Below, piece by piece: positions 17,864 to 30,261 of a stretch of 64,000 nt of DNA. The translations under genes and the position numbers were made by a program. Below the pieces are notes generated by a model that saw nothing but the letters and a program-made list of their open reading frames with translations, had not been told where the DNA came from and ran no database searches. Origin of the DNA: Pseudobacillus wudalianchiensis. Its GTDB lineage: Bacteria > Bacillota > Bacilli > Bacillales > Domibacillaceae. Numbering within the stretch: position 1 is the first letter of the stretch; every line of letters starts with the position of its first letter. Location: positions 437,847 through 501,846 of the forward strand of contig NZ_MAYT01000023.1 in the NCBI RefSeq assembly GCF_001685015.1, written 5' to 3'.

Positions 17864-17904
17864 TATGATTACACCTCATTTTCTCCTGAATATATGCATT
17901 CACC

Positions 17905-17934
17905 TTGACACAGAATATGTATCATCAGTATAGC
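17905..17934 (+). promoter_or_regulatory. Possible vegetative promoter pointing to the spore protein leader
   Basis: A perfect TTGACA (17905-17910), an 18-base spacer and TATAGC (17929-17934). It faces away from the CsoR-family gene and towards the structured leader at 18054. It lies about 100 bases upstream of the sigma-G promoter, so it could give a vegetative transcript through the same region. Confidence 0.45.
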
Positions 17935-18000
17935 ATATTGGGTCAAAAAACACCTTTCAAACACGAAACAAAACAGGAATAAATTCCCACACAATATTTT

Positions 18001-18030
18001 TGAATAAACTCTTTGAATCCAAACATACTA
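18001..18030 (+). promoter_or_regulatory. Sigma-G promoter of the spore protein gene
   Basis: TGAATA (18001-18006), 17 bases, then CATACTA (18024-18030). This fits the forespore sigma-G consensus (TGAATA, about 17 bases, CATACTA) almost perfectly. It predicts a transcript starting near 18037, with a leader of roughly 110 bases before the SASP start at 18147. Confidence 0.82.
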
Positions 18031-18053
18031 GTAATACAAGCAGCAGCCATCAT

Positions 18054-18119
18054 TGGACCTAACCAGAAAGTCTGGACGCAGTAACTGCGGACTGGTGCAA
18101 ATCCAGAAAGGTCCAGCCA
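18054..18119 (+). ncRNA. tRNA-like cloverleaf in the SASP gene leader (putative)
   Basis: By hand the leader folds into a four-way junction. The outer stem TGGACCT (18054-18060) pairs with AGGTCCA (18109-18115), seven perfect pairs. Arm 1 is CCAGA-AAG-TCTGG (18063-18075). Arm 2 is CGCAG-TAA-CTGCG (18077-18089). Arm 3 is CTGG-TGCAAAT-CCAG (18092-18106) with a seven-base loop close to the T-loop TTCAAAT. G116 and CCA (18116-18119) follow the outer stem exactly where a tRNA has its discriminator base and CCA. The D-like and anticodon-like loops have only three bases and there is no GG for a D-loop contact, so it is not a working tRNA. I do not know a named RNA family for it. It may be a leader regulator or a processing or stability element. 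Confidence 0.55.
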
Positions 18120-18146
18120 AAATAAAACAACAGGAGATGACAAAAC

Positions 18147-18350
18147 ATGGCAAACAACAACAACAACAACCAACTTTTAGTTGCAGGTGCTCAACAAGCT
18201 ATCGACCAAATGAAGTATGAAATCGCTTCTGAGTTTGGTGTACAACTTGGTGCAGATTCAACATCTCGTTCTAACGGTTCTGTAGGTGGAGAAATCACTA
18301 AGCGTCTTGTAGCAATGGCTCAACAACAAATGAGCGGTTTACAACGATAA
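18147..18350 (+). CDS. sspB: Alpha/beta-type small acid-soluble spore protein
   Basis: A 67-residue DNA-binding spore protein that coats and protects forespore DNA. The conserved core is visible: the [23 protein letters not shown] germination-protease site around residues 10-32 (cleaved after the Glu in EIASE), then [23 protein letters not shown]. An asparagine-rich start (MANNNNNN) is usual. ATG 18147 follows CAGGAGATGAC. Expression is expected in the forespore from the sigma-G promoter at 18001-18030, through an unusually structured leader. Among close paralogues the exact sspA/B/C/D label is uncertain. Confidence 0.93.
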   Translation: MANNNNNNQLLVAGAQQAIDQMKYEIASEFGVQLGADSTSRSNGSVGGEITKRLVAMAQQQMSGLQR

Positions 18351-18380
18351 GCTAGCTTTACAATTTCATAAAAATGGCTT

Positions 18381-18404
18381 GAGCCCCTGAACTTTCAGGG
18401 GCTC
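18381..18404. terminator. Terminator between the SASP gene and fumC
   Basis: GAGCCCCTGA and TCAGGGGCTC make a 10-base perfect stem with a four-base loop between convergent genes. Confidence 0.88.
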
Positions 18405-18413
18405 TTCATCTGT

Positions 18414-19787
18414 TTATAAATTAACCATTTTAGCTGGATCAATCCACTCATCATATTGTTCTGCCGTTAAATAGCCTGTTTCAATCGCTGCTTCTTTCAA
18501 TGTTAGGCCTTTTTTATGAGCTAGCTTAGCAATTTCAGCTGCTTTCTCATAACCGATATGCGGGTTAAGAGCTGTCACGAGCATTAGCGAGCGTTCCATT
18601 AATTGTTTGATGACCTCCTCGTTCGCTTCCAATCCAACAGCGCATCTTTCATCAAATGATTGGATGCCATCAGCAAGAAGGCGAGTCGATTGCAAAACGT
18701 TATAAATAATGACAGGCTTAAATACATTCAATTCGAAATTTCCTTGGCTGGCAGCGAATCCCACTGTTGCATCATTTCCAAATATTTGTGCTGCTACCAT
18801 CGTGATAGCCTCACTCTGTGTTGGATTTACTTTTCCTGGCATAATCGAGCTTCCCGGCTCATTGGCTGGGATCGTCAATTCTCCGATACCACTGCGTGGG
18901 CCGCTCGCCAGCCAACGCACATCATTCGCGATCTTCATCATATCAGCTGCCAAAGCCTTTAATGCCCCATGAAAATACACAAGTTCATCGTGGCTCGTAA
19001 GCGCATGGAATTTATTTGGAGACGATTTAAATGGATATCCGGTTTGTTTTTCAAGCTGCTTAGCCACCTTATCGCCGAAGGAAGGATCGGCGTTAATTCC
19101 TGTGCCGACTGCCGTACCGCCAATAGCTAGACTTAGTAAGTATTGTTGTGATTGCTCAATCATTTCCATACTGCGATCAATCATAGCCCGCCACCCTGAT
19201 ATTTCCTGGCCGAGTGTTAGTGGCGTCGCGTCTTGTAAATGAGTCCGGCCAATCTTAATTAAATTCATATATTGTTTTTCTTTTTGCTCAAGTGTTTTCT
19301 TAAACTGCAATAGAGCCGGCTTTAGCCGCTTCTCTGTCTCGTGATAGGCAGCGATATGCATAGCCGTTGGAAAGGTGTCGTTCGAACTTTGTGACATATT
19401 CACGTCGTCGTTCGGATGGATGAAATGATCTTTCCCGGCTATTTCGCTTCCTCTTCTCGCTACAACTTCATTCACGTTCATATTAGACTGCGTACCGCTT
19501 CCTGTCTGCCAAACGACGAGTGGAAAATGTTCATTCCATTTTCCTTCGATTATTTCATCGCATGCACGGACAATCGCTTCTTTTTTTTCATCCGGCAGTT
19601 TGCCGAGCTGTCCGTTAGCGATCGCCGCTGCTTTCTTTAGTTGAGCAAATGCATGTGTGACTTCGATCGGCATTTTTTCTTTTCCTATTGGAAAATTTTC
19701 CTTACTGCGTTGTGTTTGTGCACCCCAATATTTATCTGCTGGTACTTTCATTTCTCCAAGTGTATCCCGTTCCGTTCTAAATTCCAT
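18414..19787 (-). CDS. fumC: Class II fumarate hydratase
   Basis: Converts fumarate and malate into each other in the citric acid cycle in the cytoplasm (citG in B. subtilis). The class II signature [11 protein letters not shown] is present near residue 315. GSGTQSNMN near residue 97, the B-site-type [21 protein letters not shown] near residue 130 and [16 protein letters not shown] near residue 180 are also clear. The 457 residues match the family. ATG 19787 follows GAGGAGGAAG. The gene has its own upstream region of about 250 bases and is separated from leuD by a terminator. Confidence 0.97.
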   Translation of the reverse strand: MEFRTERDTLGEMKVPADKYWGAQTQRSKENFPIGKEKMPIEVTHAFAQLKKAAAIANGQLGKLPDEKKEAIVRACDEIIEGKWNEHFPLVVWQTGSGTQSNMNVNEVVARRGSEIAGKDHFIHPNDDVNMSQSSNDTFPTAMHIAAYHETEKRLKPALLQFKKTLEQKEKQYMNLIKIGRTHLQDATPLTLGQEISGWRAMIDRSMEMIEQSQQYLLSLAIGGTAVGTGINADPSFGDKVAKQLEKQTGYPFKSSPNKFHALTSHDELVYFHGALKALAADMMKIANDVRWLASGPRSGIGELTIPANEPGSSIMPGKVNPTQSEAITMVAAQIFGNDATVGFAASQGNFELNVFKPVIIYNVLQSTRLLADGIQSFDERCAVGLEANEEVIKQLMERSLMLVTALNPHIGYEKAAEIAKLAHKKGLTLKEAAIETGYLTAEQYDEWIDPAKMVNL

Positions 19788-20032
19788 TTTTCTTCCTCCT
19801 CATCTCATACTCCTGTATCACTTTTCCCTGTTTATAGGCAAATCATTCCTTTAAACTTTCCGAAATAAATAAAAAACTGGTCCCCTTAGATTGGAGTGTT
19901 TTTCAAAAGCATCTTCATTACCTTCAGCGTTCTATCTATTTATCTTAAAATAGGCATGGCTATATGGTTACACTAACTTTATAAATCCGGTTGATTGAAG
20001 CGGAAAGCAACAAGCTCCTTCACAAGTAAAAT

Positions 20033-20061
20033 AAAAAAAGACTGCGGCAACTCCGCAGTCC
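20033..20061 (-). terminator. Terminator after leuD
   Basis: On the minus strand GACTGCGG-AGTTG-CCGCAGTC is followed by seven T's, about 20 bases past the leuD stop. It ends the ilv-leu operon. Confidence 0.93.
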
Positions 20062-20083
20062 TTTGTCAAATGAATCGTCTTAA

Positions 20084-20677
20084 TTAAATGCCGCTTCCGA
20101 TTTTTTGTTCGTAGCTGCGGATGTCCTCATCAAGGTTGAGCGTAACAGCGATCTCATCCCAACCATTTAAAAGCATTTCTTTCCAGTAAGGATCAATATC
20201 GAATTCAGCAGTGAATCCTTTTCGATCTGTAATGTCTTGATCTTTTAAATTAATGAATAAGCGATAGCCCGGCTCCTGCGCTTTCTCCATAATTCCGTTT
20301 ACTTCTTCTTCTGTTAAACGAATCGCTAAAATACCATTTTTTACACAGTTGTTATAGAAAATGTCCGCGAAGCTAGGAGCAATGACAACTCGGAATCCGT
20401 AGTCGAGCAGTGCCCACGGAGCGTGTTCCCGTGAAGAACCACACCCAAAGTTCTCTCCAGCTACTAGAATCTCTGCATTTTCATACTGCATCTGATTCAT
20501 CACAAAGTCTTCTCTCTTATTGCCCTCATCATCAAAACGCCAATGATGAAATAGGAACTGGCCAAAGCCTTGCCGTTCAATCCGCTTCAAAAATTGCTTC
20601 GGAATAATTTGATCGGTATCAACATTTACACGGTTGAGAGGGCAGACAATTCCATTAAATTTATTGATTGCTTCCAT
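20084..20677 (-). CDS. leuD: 3-isopropylmalate dehydratase small subunit
   Basis: Small (swivel) subunit that with LeuC isomerises 2-isopropylmalate to 3-isopropylmalate in leucine synthesis. It shows NRVNVDTDQIIPKQFLKRI at the start and the substrate-binding GENFGCGSSREHAPWAL near residue 75. The 197 residues fit. It starts 12 bases after leuC with GGGGGAAG as ribosome binding site, and is the last gene of the operon. Confidence 0.97.
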   Translation of the reverse strand: MEAINKFNGIVCPLNRVNVDTDQIIPKQFLKRIERQGFGQFLFHHWRFDDEGNKREDFVMNQMQYENAEILVAGENFGCGSSREHAPWALLDYGFRVVIAPSFADIFYNNCVKNGILAIRLTEEEVNGIMEKAQEPGYRLFINLKDQDITDRKGFTAEFDIDPYWKEMLLNGWDEIAVTLNLDEDIRSYEQKIGSGI

Positions 20678-20689
20678 TCTTCTTCCCCC

Positions 20690-22102
20690 TTATTGATGAA
20701 CTTTGGCTAGTTTGCGAACATCCGTGAATTTTCCTGTAACAGCAGCCGCTGCTGCCATGGGCGGGCTCACTAAGTGTGTTTTTGAACCGTTGCCTTGACG
20801 TCCTTCAAAGTTACGGTTTGAAGTAGAGGCACAGCGCTTGCCAGAAGGAACGATGTCATCATTCATAGCAAGACACATGCTGCAGCCTGATTCGCGCCAT
20901 TCAAAACCAGCTTCCGTAAAAATCTTATCTAACCCTTCTGCTTCGGCAGCCTGCTTCACTGTTTGTGAACCAGGAACGACGATAGCTGTAATTCCTTCTT
21001 GAACTTGTCTTCCTTTCGCTACCTCAGCCGCCGCCCGCAAATCGCTAAGACGAGAGTTTGTACAAGAGCCGATAAATACATAATCTACAGGAATATCTTC
21101 TAGCTTTGTACCTGCTTGAAGATCCATGTAATCTAACGCACGAGAAACGGATTCACGATCAGCCTGCCGCTCAAATTGTTCAGGATTAGGAACAGAAGCA
21201 CTGATGCCGCTTCCCATAGATGGATTCGTTCCCCAAGTCACTTGCGGCTCAATGTCTTCACCAGCAATTTCAAGTGTGAGATCATACTCTGCTCCTTCAT
21301 CTGTAGCAAGAGCCAGCCAGCGTTCTGCTGCTTTCTCAAACTCTTCTCCCTGCGGTGCATATCGACGTCCACGTAGATACTCAACTGTTTTCTCATCTGG
21401 ACTAATTAAACCAGCACGAGCCCCAGCTTCAATGGACATATTACAAACAGTCATACGCTCTTCCATAGATAATTCACGAATTGCTTCGCCTGTATATTCC
21501 ATAATGTAGCCTGTACCAGCATTGACGCCGTATTTTGCAATAACGGCTAAAATCAAGTCTTTAGCGGTTACGCCAAAACCAAGCTTGCCTGTTACCTTGA
21601 TTTGCAAAGTTTTCGGACGGGATTGCCAAAGCGTTTGTGTCGCAAGCACATGCTCAACTTCACTTGTTCCAATCCCAAAGGATAAGGCGCCAAAGGCTCC
21701 ATGTGTAGAAGTATGACTATCTCCGCATACAATTGTTTTTCCCGGCTGTGTTAAACCAAGCTCTGGACCAATCACGTGTACAATCCCTTGATCCGGATGA
21801 TTAATATCGGCTAATTCAATGCCAAATTCCTTACAATTTTGCTCAAGTGTAGTCATTTGTTTTTTGGAAATTGGATCATTGATAATGTGGCGATTAATCG
21901 TTGGTACGTTATGATCCATCGTAGCATACGTTAAATCCGGACGACGCACCTTGCGGTTATTCATACGCAGGCCTTCAAATGCTTGCGGAGAGGTAACTTC
22001 GTGCACTAAGTGAAGATCGATATATAAAAGATCCGGCTTTCCCTCTTCTCTGTGTACTATATGTTGTTCCCATATCTTTTCAATAATTGTTTTTGGTGCC
22101 AT
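20690..22102 (-). CDS. leuC: 3-isopropylmalate dehydratase large subunit
   Basis: Large, iron-sulfur subunit of isopropylmalate isomerase. The three cluster cysteines are in [11 protein letters not shown] and [34 protein letters not shown] lies near residue 130. The 470 residues match the family (472). I start at ATG 22102 ([14 protein letters not shown]); the frame stays open 22 codons further upstream, but without family similarity. A structured gap of 176 bases separates it from leuB, in contrast to the tight spacing elsewhere in the operon. Confidence 0.96.
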   Translation of the reverse strand: MAPKTIIEKIWEQHIVHREEGKPDLLYIDLHLVHEVTSPQAFEGLRMNNRKVRRPDLTYATMDHNVPTINRHIINDPISKKQMTTLEQNCKEFGIELADINHPDQGIVHVIGPELGLTQPGKTIVCGDSHTSTHGAFGALSFGIGTSEVEHVLATQTLWQSRPKTLQIKVTGKLGFGVTAKDLILAVIAKYGVNAGTGYIMEYTGEAIRELSMEERMTVCNMSIEAGARAGLISPDEKTVEYLRGRRYAPQGEEFEKAAERWLALATDEGAEYDLTLEIAGEDIEPQVTWGTNPSMGSGISASVPNPEQFERQADRESVSRALDYMDLQAGTKLEDIPVDYVFIGSCTNSRLSDLRAAAEVAKGRQVQEGITAIVVPGSQTVKQAAEAEGLDKIFTEAGFEWRESGCSMCLAMNDDIVPSGKRCASTSNRNFEGRQGNGSKTHLVSPPMAAAAAVTGKFTDVRKLAKVHQ

Positions 22103-22129
22103 ACAACAGCCCCCCCACTGTCTTTTTTT

Positions 22130-22251
22130 GAAGACTCTGTGATACTTGGTTGTTGATTTTAAGATCAACTATAAAAAACAACCCTCACCTTTAACAGAGT
22201 CTTTTTGAAAAAAGAGGGATTCCGATCTCCTAGTGGAAAAAACGGAATCCT
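22130..22251 (-). promoter_or_regulatory. Structured leuB-leuC intergenic region
   Basis: On the minus strand three nested or tandem structures can be read. GGATTCCG/CGGAATCC has a long loop and is followed by CTCTTTTTTC, terminator-like. A wide stem AAAAGACTCTGT/ACAGAGTCTT encloses GGTTGT/ACAACC with GTTGAT/ATCAAC inside. They could be a partial terminator, an RNA processing site or a stabiliser that sets leuCD expression apart from leuAB. No aptamer family is recognised. Confidence 0.5.
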
Positions 22252-22278
22252 CGTCAATAATGTCCCTTGATTTTTACC

Positions 22279-23388
22279 TTACATATAAGCGCCCATGATA
22301 GAAGAAATAGCTGAGCCTTCTTCTACATGCTGAACAATGATGTTAATCATTTGTTCTGTACCGACAACCGTGCTTCCGACAGATTGAAGATCAGAAGTCC
22401 GGTAACCAGCATTCAATACTTCCTGAACGGCTTGTTCAATGGACTCTGCTTCTTCCCGTAAATTAAAGGAGTATTTCAGCATTAAGGCTGCTGACAAAAT
22501 CATGGCCATTGGATTCGCTTTATTAAACCCAGCAATATCTGGTGCTGAGCCATGAACCGGCTCGTATAATCCAAATCCATCTTCTGTCAAGCTCGCTGAA
22601 GGCAGCATGCCAAGTGAACCTGTAATCATAGAAGCTTCATCGCTTAAAATATCGCCAAATAAATTTTCTGTTACAACGACGTCAAAATCTTTTGGACGGC
22701 TGATTAGCTTCATTGCCGCAGCATCTACATACATATGCTCTACTTCTACCTGCGGATATAGAGACGCTTTTTCATTCACGATCTCACGCCACATCCGGCT
22801 TGATTCCAATACGTTGGCTTTGTCGACAGAAGTAAGCTTCTTATTACGGATAAGAGCAAGCTCAAATGCTTTTTCGACAATCCGCTCAATTTCTTTTCTT
22901 GTATATTGCAACGTATCAACAACAGATTCTTGATTTTCTCCTCTGCGTTCACTCGGTTTTCCAAAGTACAAACCGCCAGTTAGTTCACGCACAATCATTA
23001 AATTCACATTTTCTGCAATTTCGGGCTTGAGTGGCGAAGAGTGCAGCAAGCTGTGAAAGCCGATAACTGGACGGAGGTTGGCAAATAAACCGAGTTCTTT
23101 ACGAATAGCTAGCAATCCACGCTCTGGGCGCATGTGAGAAGGAAGACTATCCCACTTCGGCCCGCCTACTGCTCCTAGAAAAACGGCGTCACTTTGCTTA
23201 CAAAGCTTCAGCGTTTCATTTGGGAGTGGATTATTGGATTCATCAATGGCTGCTCCACCAATGTTCGCGTATTCGAATTCAAATTCATGGCCAAATCGTT
23301 GTCCAACTGCCTCCAATACAGCAGTAGCTCCTTTTACTACTTCCCGGCCGACTCCATCTCCAGGCAGTACTGCAATATTCTTTTTCAC
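22279..23388 (-). CDS. leuB: 3-isopropylmalate dehydrogenase
   Basis: Oxidises and decarboxylates 3-isopropylmalate with NAD to 2-oxoisocaproate. AVLPGDGVG at the start, the arginine-rich substrate loop (PERGLLAIRKELGLFANLRP) near residue 90, NLFGDILSDEASMITGSLGMLPSAS near residue 243 and HGSAPDIAGFNKANP near residue 275 are all family signatures. The 369 residues are normal. The start is GTG 23388 behind GGAGGGG, 18 bases after leuA. Confidence 0.97.
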   Translation of the reverse strand: MKKNIAVLPGDGVGREVVKGATAVLEAVGQRFGHEFEFEYANIGGAAIDESNNPLPNETLKLCKQSDAVFLGAVGGPKWDSLPSHMRPERGLLAIRKELGLFANLRPVIGFHSLLHSSPLKPEIAENVNLMIVRELTGGLYFGKPSERRGENQESVVDTLQYTRKEIERIVEKAFELALIRNKKLTSVDKANVLESSRMWREIVNEKASLYPQVEVEHMYVDAAAMKLISRPKDFDVVVTENLFGDILSDEASMITGSLGMLPSASLTEDGFGLYEPVHGSAPDIAGFNKANPMAMILSAALMLKYSFNLREEAESIEQAVQEVLNAGYRTSDLQSVGSTVVGTEQMINIIVQHVEEGSAISSIMGAYM

Positions 23389-23406
23389 GTTAACCCCTCC
23401 ATTACA

Positions 23407-25969
<2,563 letters not shown>

Positions 25970-25995
25970 TCATCATCCTCCAAAATTTGTTTGTT

Positions 25996-26517
25996 TTATT
26001 TTAAGATTGAATATTGCTTCAAATCGGTTACCTGTTTTTGAGAGCCGCGTGTTAAGGCTGTTTGGCCTGTACGTGACAATTCTTTGATTCCATAAGGGCG
26101 AAGCAGCTCAATCATCGCTTCTATTTTTTCGAAGTTTCCAACAACTTGAATTGTTACGCTGTCTCTAGCCACGTCAATGATGGTAGCTCGGAAAGGTTCG
26201 ATAATCACATTGATTTCAGCTCGGGTTTGCGGTGTTGTTAATACTTTAATTAAGGCGAGCTCCCTTGATACTACTGCTTGATCTGTAATATCGGTCACTT
26301 TCAGCACATCCACTTGCTTATTAAGCTGTTTCAGCACCTGCTCTGCCACCCGCTCATCCTCTACGTGAACAATGACAGTCATTTTTGAAATGCCTTCTGT
26401 TTCCGTAGGGCCTACTGTGATACTTTCAATGTTGAATTGCCGTTTGGTAAACAATCCGGTAATTCTATTCAACACACCGCTTTGATTCAGTACGGTTACA
26501 GTTACTGTGCGTTTCAT
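25996..26517 (-). CDS. ilvN: Acetolactate synthase small (regulatory) subunit
   Basis: Regulatory subunit (called ilvH in B. subtilis) that activates IlvB and binds valine. An N-terminal ACT domain ([24 protein letters not shown], residues 8-75) is followed by the C-terminal ALS_ss domain. The 173 residues are normal. Its ATG overlaps the ilvB stop by four bases, so translation is coupled. Confidence 0.95.
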   Translation of the reverse strand: MKRTVTVTVLNQSGVLNRITGLFTKRQFNIESITVGPTETEGISKMTVIVHVEDERVAEQVLKQLNKQVDVLKVTDITDQAVVSRELALIKVLTTPQTRAEINVIIEPFRATIIDVARDSVTIQVVGNFEKIEAMIELLRPYGIKELSRTGQTALTRGSQKQVTDLKQYSILK

Positions 26518-28232
26518 GGTTTCACCCCAATCATTTCATGAAGTCCTTTGCCTGGTGCAATCATCGGGCATACTTTTTCTTTCGGCTTAATCCGGCAATC
26601 AATTAGGACTGGCTCACGGCTATTTAATGTTTCATTTAGCACGCTTTCTGCCTCTTCTTCTGTTGTAACAGAGTAGCCCTTAATTCCATAAGCCTGAGCC
26701 AGTTTCACAAAGTCCGGCTGGCACGGAATTAAAGATTGCGAATATCTTTCTTCATAGAAAGCTTCCTGCCACTGCCTAACCATTCCAAGCGCCTGGTTGT
26801 TATAGATGATAATTTTAACTGGCAGATTCAACTCAGCAACAAGGCCCAGTTCCTGTAAAGTCATTTGGAAGCCGGCGTCTCCAGCGATCGCCACAACCGT
26901 ATCTTCTGGATGAGCAATTTGCGCACCAATGGCAGCCGGGAAACCAAATCCCATTGTTCCAAGACCCCCTGATGTTACCCAGCGGTTTGGACGATTAAAG
27001 CCGTAATACTGTGCTGTCCACATTTGATGCTGTCCAACGTCTGTCGTAACAATGGCCTCACCGTTTGTAATATCATGGATCATTTTGGTTAAACGCTGAG
27101 GAGAAATTCCTTCTTCTTCCTCAGAGTGCCAAAGCGGAAATTCTTTTTGAGATTCTTTGAGCTGGATTCTCCACTCATTTGCATCTGGTGCAACTAAGTC
27201 GGTTTCAAGCAATTTCTCCAGCGCTTCTTTCGCATCCGCTACGATTGGAATATGAGTGTCGACATTTTTACCAATTTCTGCTGGGTCGATGTCAATGTGA
27301 GCGACCGTTGCTTCAGGAGCAAAGTGCTGCAAGTTACCAGTTAATCGGTCATCGAACCGGGCACCAATGTTGATCAACAAGTCCGCTTCATACATCGCCA
27401 TATTGGCTGTGTATGTTCCATGCATCCCCCCCATTCCTAAGAATAATGGATGATCTGATGGGAACGAACCGAGGCCGAGAAGTGTATTGACTACCGGGAT
27501 ATTCATCTCTTCTGCAAAGGAAAGCAGCTGTTCTGAAGCATGTGCATGAATAACTCCTGCTCCCGCTAAGATAAGCGGCTTTTTCGCTTGGGCGACCGCA
27601 TCTGCAAGCTTTTTAACCTGCAGAACATTAGGCGCAGTGTTTGGCTGATATCCTGGCAAATTCACTTCTGTTACAAATGCAGGATCTTCACCTAATGTGG
27701 TAGCAATATCCTTTGGAATATCGATTAAAACAGGGCCAGGGCGGCCAGTTGTTGCAATATGGAAAGCTTCCCGAATGATTCTTGGCATCTCTTTTAAGTC
27801 ACGCACTTGGTAGTTGTGCTTTGTGATTGGCATTGTAATTCCAATTACATCTGCTTCCTGGAAAGCATCCGTTCCAATGACTCCTGTTGCTACTTGCCCG
27901 GTGAAGACAACAAGAGGAAGAGAGTCCATCATAGCATCTGTAATACCAGTCACAAGGTTCGTTGCCCCCGGTCCAGAAGTGGCAATGACTACTCCGGGCT
28001 TACCTGATACTCTCGCATATCCCTCAGCTGCATGAATAGCAGCCTGTTCATGTCTGGCTAGAATGTGCCGAATTGGATTTCTGTACAAGGCATCATATAA
28101 CGGAAGAACAGCTCCACCCGGATAACCAAACACAACTTCTACTTCTTCCTTTTTCAGTGCTTCAATAAAGAGATCAGCTCCACTCATGGCCTGAGTCAAC
28201 GGTTTGGCTTTTGTTTTTACTTTTGCGTTCAT
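26514..28232 (-). CDS. ilvB: Acetolactate synthase large (catalytic) subunit
   Basis: Thiamine diphosphate enzyme that makes acetolactate and acetohydroxybutyrate. The catalytic glutamate lies in [21 protein letters not shown] near residue 50. The FAD/central domain follows, and the thiamine diphosphate motif [27 protein letters not shown] lies near residue 440. The start is ATG 28232, eight bases after GGAGGG; the TTG five codons upstream overlaps that site. The 572 residues fit. It is the first structural gene behind the T-box. Confidence 0.97.
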   Translation of the reverse strand: MNAKVKTKAKPLTQAMSGADLFIEALKKEEVEVVFGYPGGAVLPLYDALYRNPIRHILARHEQAAIHAAEGYARVSGKPGVVIATSGPGATNLVTGITDAMMDSLPLVVFTGQVATGVIGTDAFQEADVIGITMPITKHNYQVRDLKEMPRIIREAFHIATTGRPGPVLIDIPKDIATTLGEDPAFVTEVNLPGYQPNTAPNVLQVKKLADAVAQAKKPLILAGAGVIHAHASEQLLSFAEEMNIPVVNTLLGLGSFPSDHPLFLGMGGMHGTYTANMAMYEADLLINIGARFDDRLTGNLQHFAPEATVAHIDIDPAEIGKNVDTHIPIVADAKEALEKLLETDLVAPDANEWRIQLKESQKEFPLWHSEEEEGISPQRLTKMIHDITNGEAIVTTDVGQHQMWTAQYYGFNRPNRWVTSGGLGTMGFGFPAAIGAQIAHPEDTVVAIAGDAGFQMTLQELGLVAELNLPVKIIIYNNQALGMVRQWQEAFYEERYSQSLIPCQPDFVKLAQAYGIKGYSVTTEEEAESVLNETLNSREPVLIDCRIKPKEKVCPMIAPGKGLHEMIGVKP

Positions 28233-28282
28233 GCAATTTCCCTCCAAATTGTTGTTTTCCTAAATCGCAAGAGTGATTGGGC

Positions 28283-28590
28283 TCTTTAAGTAAAAAAAAC
28301 AAAAAGAAAAGTCTTTACACCCTCACGCCTACTAATCTACTAAGCGCAGGGGTGAAAAGACTTCTCTTTTCACGGTACCACCCTGGTTTATGACATTTTC
28401 ACAAATGCCACCTCATGGACAATGTATTATTGTCCTTTTTGATAACGAGTAAATTCTACTCGACCGATCCTAATTGTTTCCGTTCAGACCGGCACTCAGA
28501 GGGGATGTCGTTGTAAGGGGTATGCCGGCTCTCAGCCCCGCCGGCTCTCTGTGAATACCGTTGCTTACAACTTTTTCCTCGTCAACGCTT
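28283..28590 (-). promoter_or_regulatory. T-box leader of the ilvB operon
   Basis: On the minus strand the T-box core CCAGGGTGGTACCG is at 28373-28386. It is followed by a terminator (stem 28305-28368, then a long T-run at 28290-28300). Stem I is readable: GTTGTAAG (28571-28564) with CTTACAAC (28517-28510), then GGTAT/ATACC, an AGAGA bulge and a GCCGGC hairpin. The specifier is in GACATCCCCTC. CTC (Leu, 28501-28499) is the operon's expected codon, but by hand it sits in a GAGG/CCTC stem. That leaves ATC (Ile, 28506-28504) in the loop. Uncharged tRNA should allow read-through. The leader starts within ten bases of the ilvD stop. Confidence 0.93.
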
Positions 28591-28596
28591 TAATCA

Positions 28597-30261
28597 TTAA
28601 ATTTTCATAACTCCGCCTGTGTTAGCAGAAGTAACAAGCTTAGAATATCTTGCTAAATAACCTTTTTTAATCTTTGGCTCTGGCTGCACCCAGTTTTTCT
28701 TTCTTTCTGCCAGTTCTTCTTCTGTTAGAACAACGTTGATTGTTCGATTTGGTAAGTCAATGATAATTTGATCTCCATTTTCAACGAAGGCAATCGGTCC
28801 GCCTTCAGCAGCCTCTGGAGAAATATGTCCAATGGAAATTCCTCTTGAAGCTCCAGAGAATCTTCCATCTGTGATAAGTGCGACTTTTTTATCAAGCCCG
28901 CGGCCTGCAATCGCTGAGGTTGGAGCGAGCATTTCCGGCATTCCAGGTCCTCCTTTTGGACCTTCATAACGAATGACGACGACATGACCTTCTCTTACTG
29001 TACCGTTGTCAATGCCTGCCTGAGCTTCTTCTTGTGAGTCGAAGACAATGGCCTCTCCCATAAATGTTTTAATGGAAGGATCAACTGCACCGACTTTAAT
29101 GACTCCGCCATCGGGAGCTAGATTTCCAAATAGGATTGATAAACCACCGACAGGGCTATAAGGATTATCGCTTGTACGAATAACTGCTTCATTCGTAATT
29201 TTCGCGTCTTTCACATTTTCGTAAACTGACTTTCCTGTGATGGTGATACGTTCTTTATTTAAGACACCAATGCGGCAAAGTTCATTGACAATGGCACTAA
29301 TGCCGCCTGCTTCATGAACATCCTGCATCGTATAATCGGAAGCTGGACTGATTTTAGCTAAGTAAGGCACCTTTTTAGCAATTTCATTGATTCGTTTTAA
29401 ATCATAATCAATTTCTGCTTCATGTGCGATCGCGAGCGTATGAAGAACTGTGTTCGTTGAGCCGCCCATCGCCATATCAAGTGCGAATGCATCATCAATC
29501 GCTTCTCTTGTAATAATGTCTCTTGGCTTAATATCATTTTTAACTAAATCCATTAAATGATGAGCCGCCTGCTTAATCAGCTTATGACGCTCAGTAGACG
29601 TCGCTACGATTGTAGCATTTCCTGGCGGCGTCATGCCGAGCATCTCCATTAAGGAGTTCATAGAGTTTGCTGTGAACATTCCGGAACATGATCCGCATGT
29701 TGGGCAAGCATTATTCTCAATTTCAAGCAGCTCTTCGGCTGACATCTTTCCTGAACGGTGAGCTCCGACTCCTTCAAAAACAGAAACGAGAGAAAGATGT
29801 TTTCCAGTACTTGTCTTTCCGCCCTCCATTGGTCCGCCAGAGACGAATACAGAAGGGACATTTGTTCTGGCAGCTGCCATTAACATCCCGGGAGTGATTT
29901 TGTCACAGTTAGGAATATAAAATACTCCGTCAAACCAGTGAGCATTGATAACTGTTTCAGCAGCATCTGCGATCAGCTCTCTGCTTGGCAGTGAGTATCT
30001 CATTCCGATATGTCCCATGGCAATACCGTCATCTACTCCGATCGTATTAAATTCGAAAGGAACGCCCCCAGCTTCGCGAATCGCTTCCTTCACCACTTCA
30101 GCAAATTTGTTTAAATGCACGTGGCCTGGGATAATATCAATATAAGAATTACAAACCCCAATAAAAGGTTTATGAAGATCTTCCGTTTTCACTCCTGCTG
30201 CATAAAGCAGACTGCGGTGAGGGGCACGATCAATCCCCTTCTTTATCATGTCGCTGCGCAT
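28597..30261 (-). CDS. ilvD: Dihydroxy-acid dehydratase
   Basis: Iron-sulfur enzyme that dehydrates dihydroxy-isovalerate and dihydroxy-methylvalerate to the 2-oxo acids of valine, leucine and isoleucine. Cluster cysteines are in GVCNSYIDI near residue 35, [13 protein letters not shown] near residue 118 and [17 protein letters not shown] near residue 190. [24 protein letters not shown] near residue 467 is a family signature. The 554 residues are normal. ATG 30261 follows CTGGAGGG. It lies directly upstream of the T-box leader and probably has its own promoter in the 460-base region above. Confidence 0.97.
   Translation of the reverse strand: MRSDMIKKGIDRAPHRSLLYAAGVKTEDLHKPFIGVCNSYIDIIPGHVHLNKFAEVVKEAIREAGGVPFEFNTIGVDDGIAMGHIGMRYSLPSRELIADAAETVINAHWFDGVFYIPNCDKITPGMLMAAARTNVPSVFVSGGPMEGGKTSTGKHLSLVSVFEGVGAHRSGKMSAEELLEIENNACPTCGSCSGMFTANSMNSLMEMLGMTPPGNATIVATSTERHKLIKQAAHHLMDLVKNDIKPRDIITREAIDDAFALDMAMGGSTNTVLHTLAIAHEAEIDYDLKRINEIAKKVPYLAKISPASDYTMQDVHEAGGISAIVNELCRIGVLNKERITITGKSVYENVKDAKITNEAVIRTSDNPYSPVGGLSILFGNLAPDGGVIKVGAVDPSIKTFMGEAIVFDSQEEAQAGIDNGTVREGHVVVIRYEGPKGGPGMPEMLAPTSAIAGRGLDKKVALITDGRFSGASRGISIGHISPEAAEGGPIAFVENGDQIIIDLPNRTINVVLTEEELAERKKNWVQPEPKIKKGYLARYSKLVTSANTGGVMKI

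Noticed and set aside
19900..20030. Very short minus-strand frames (10-15 codons) between leuD and fumC that could be leader peptides
   Set aside because: No codon enrichment and no antiterminator/terminator pair; chance frames.
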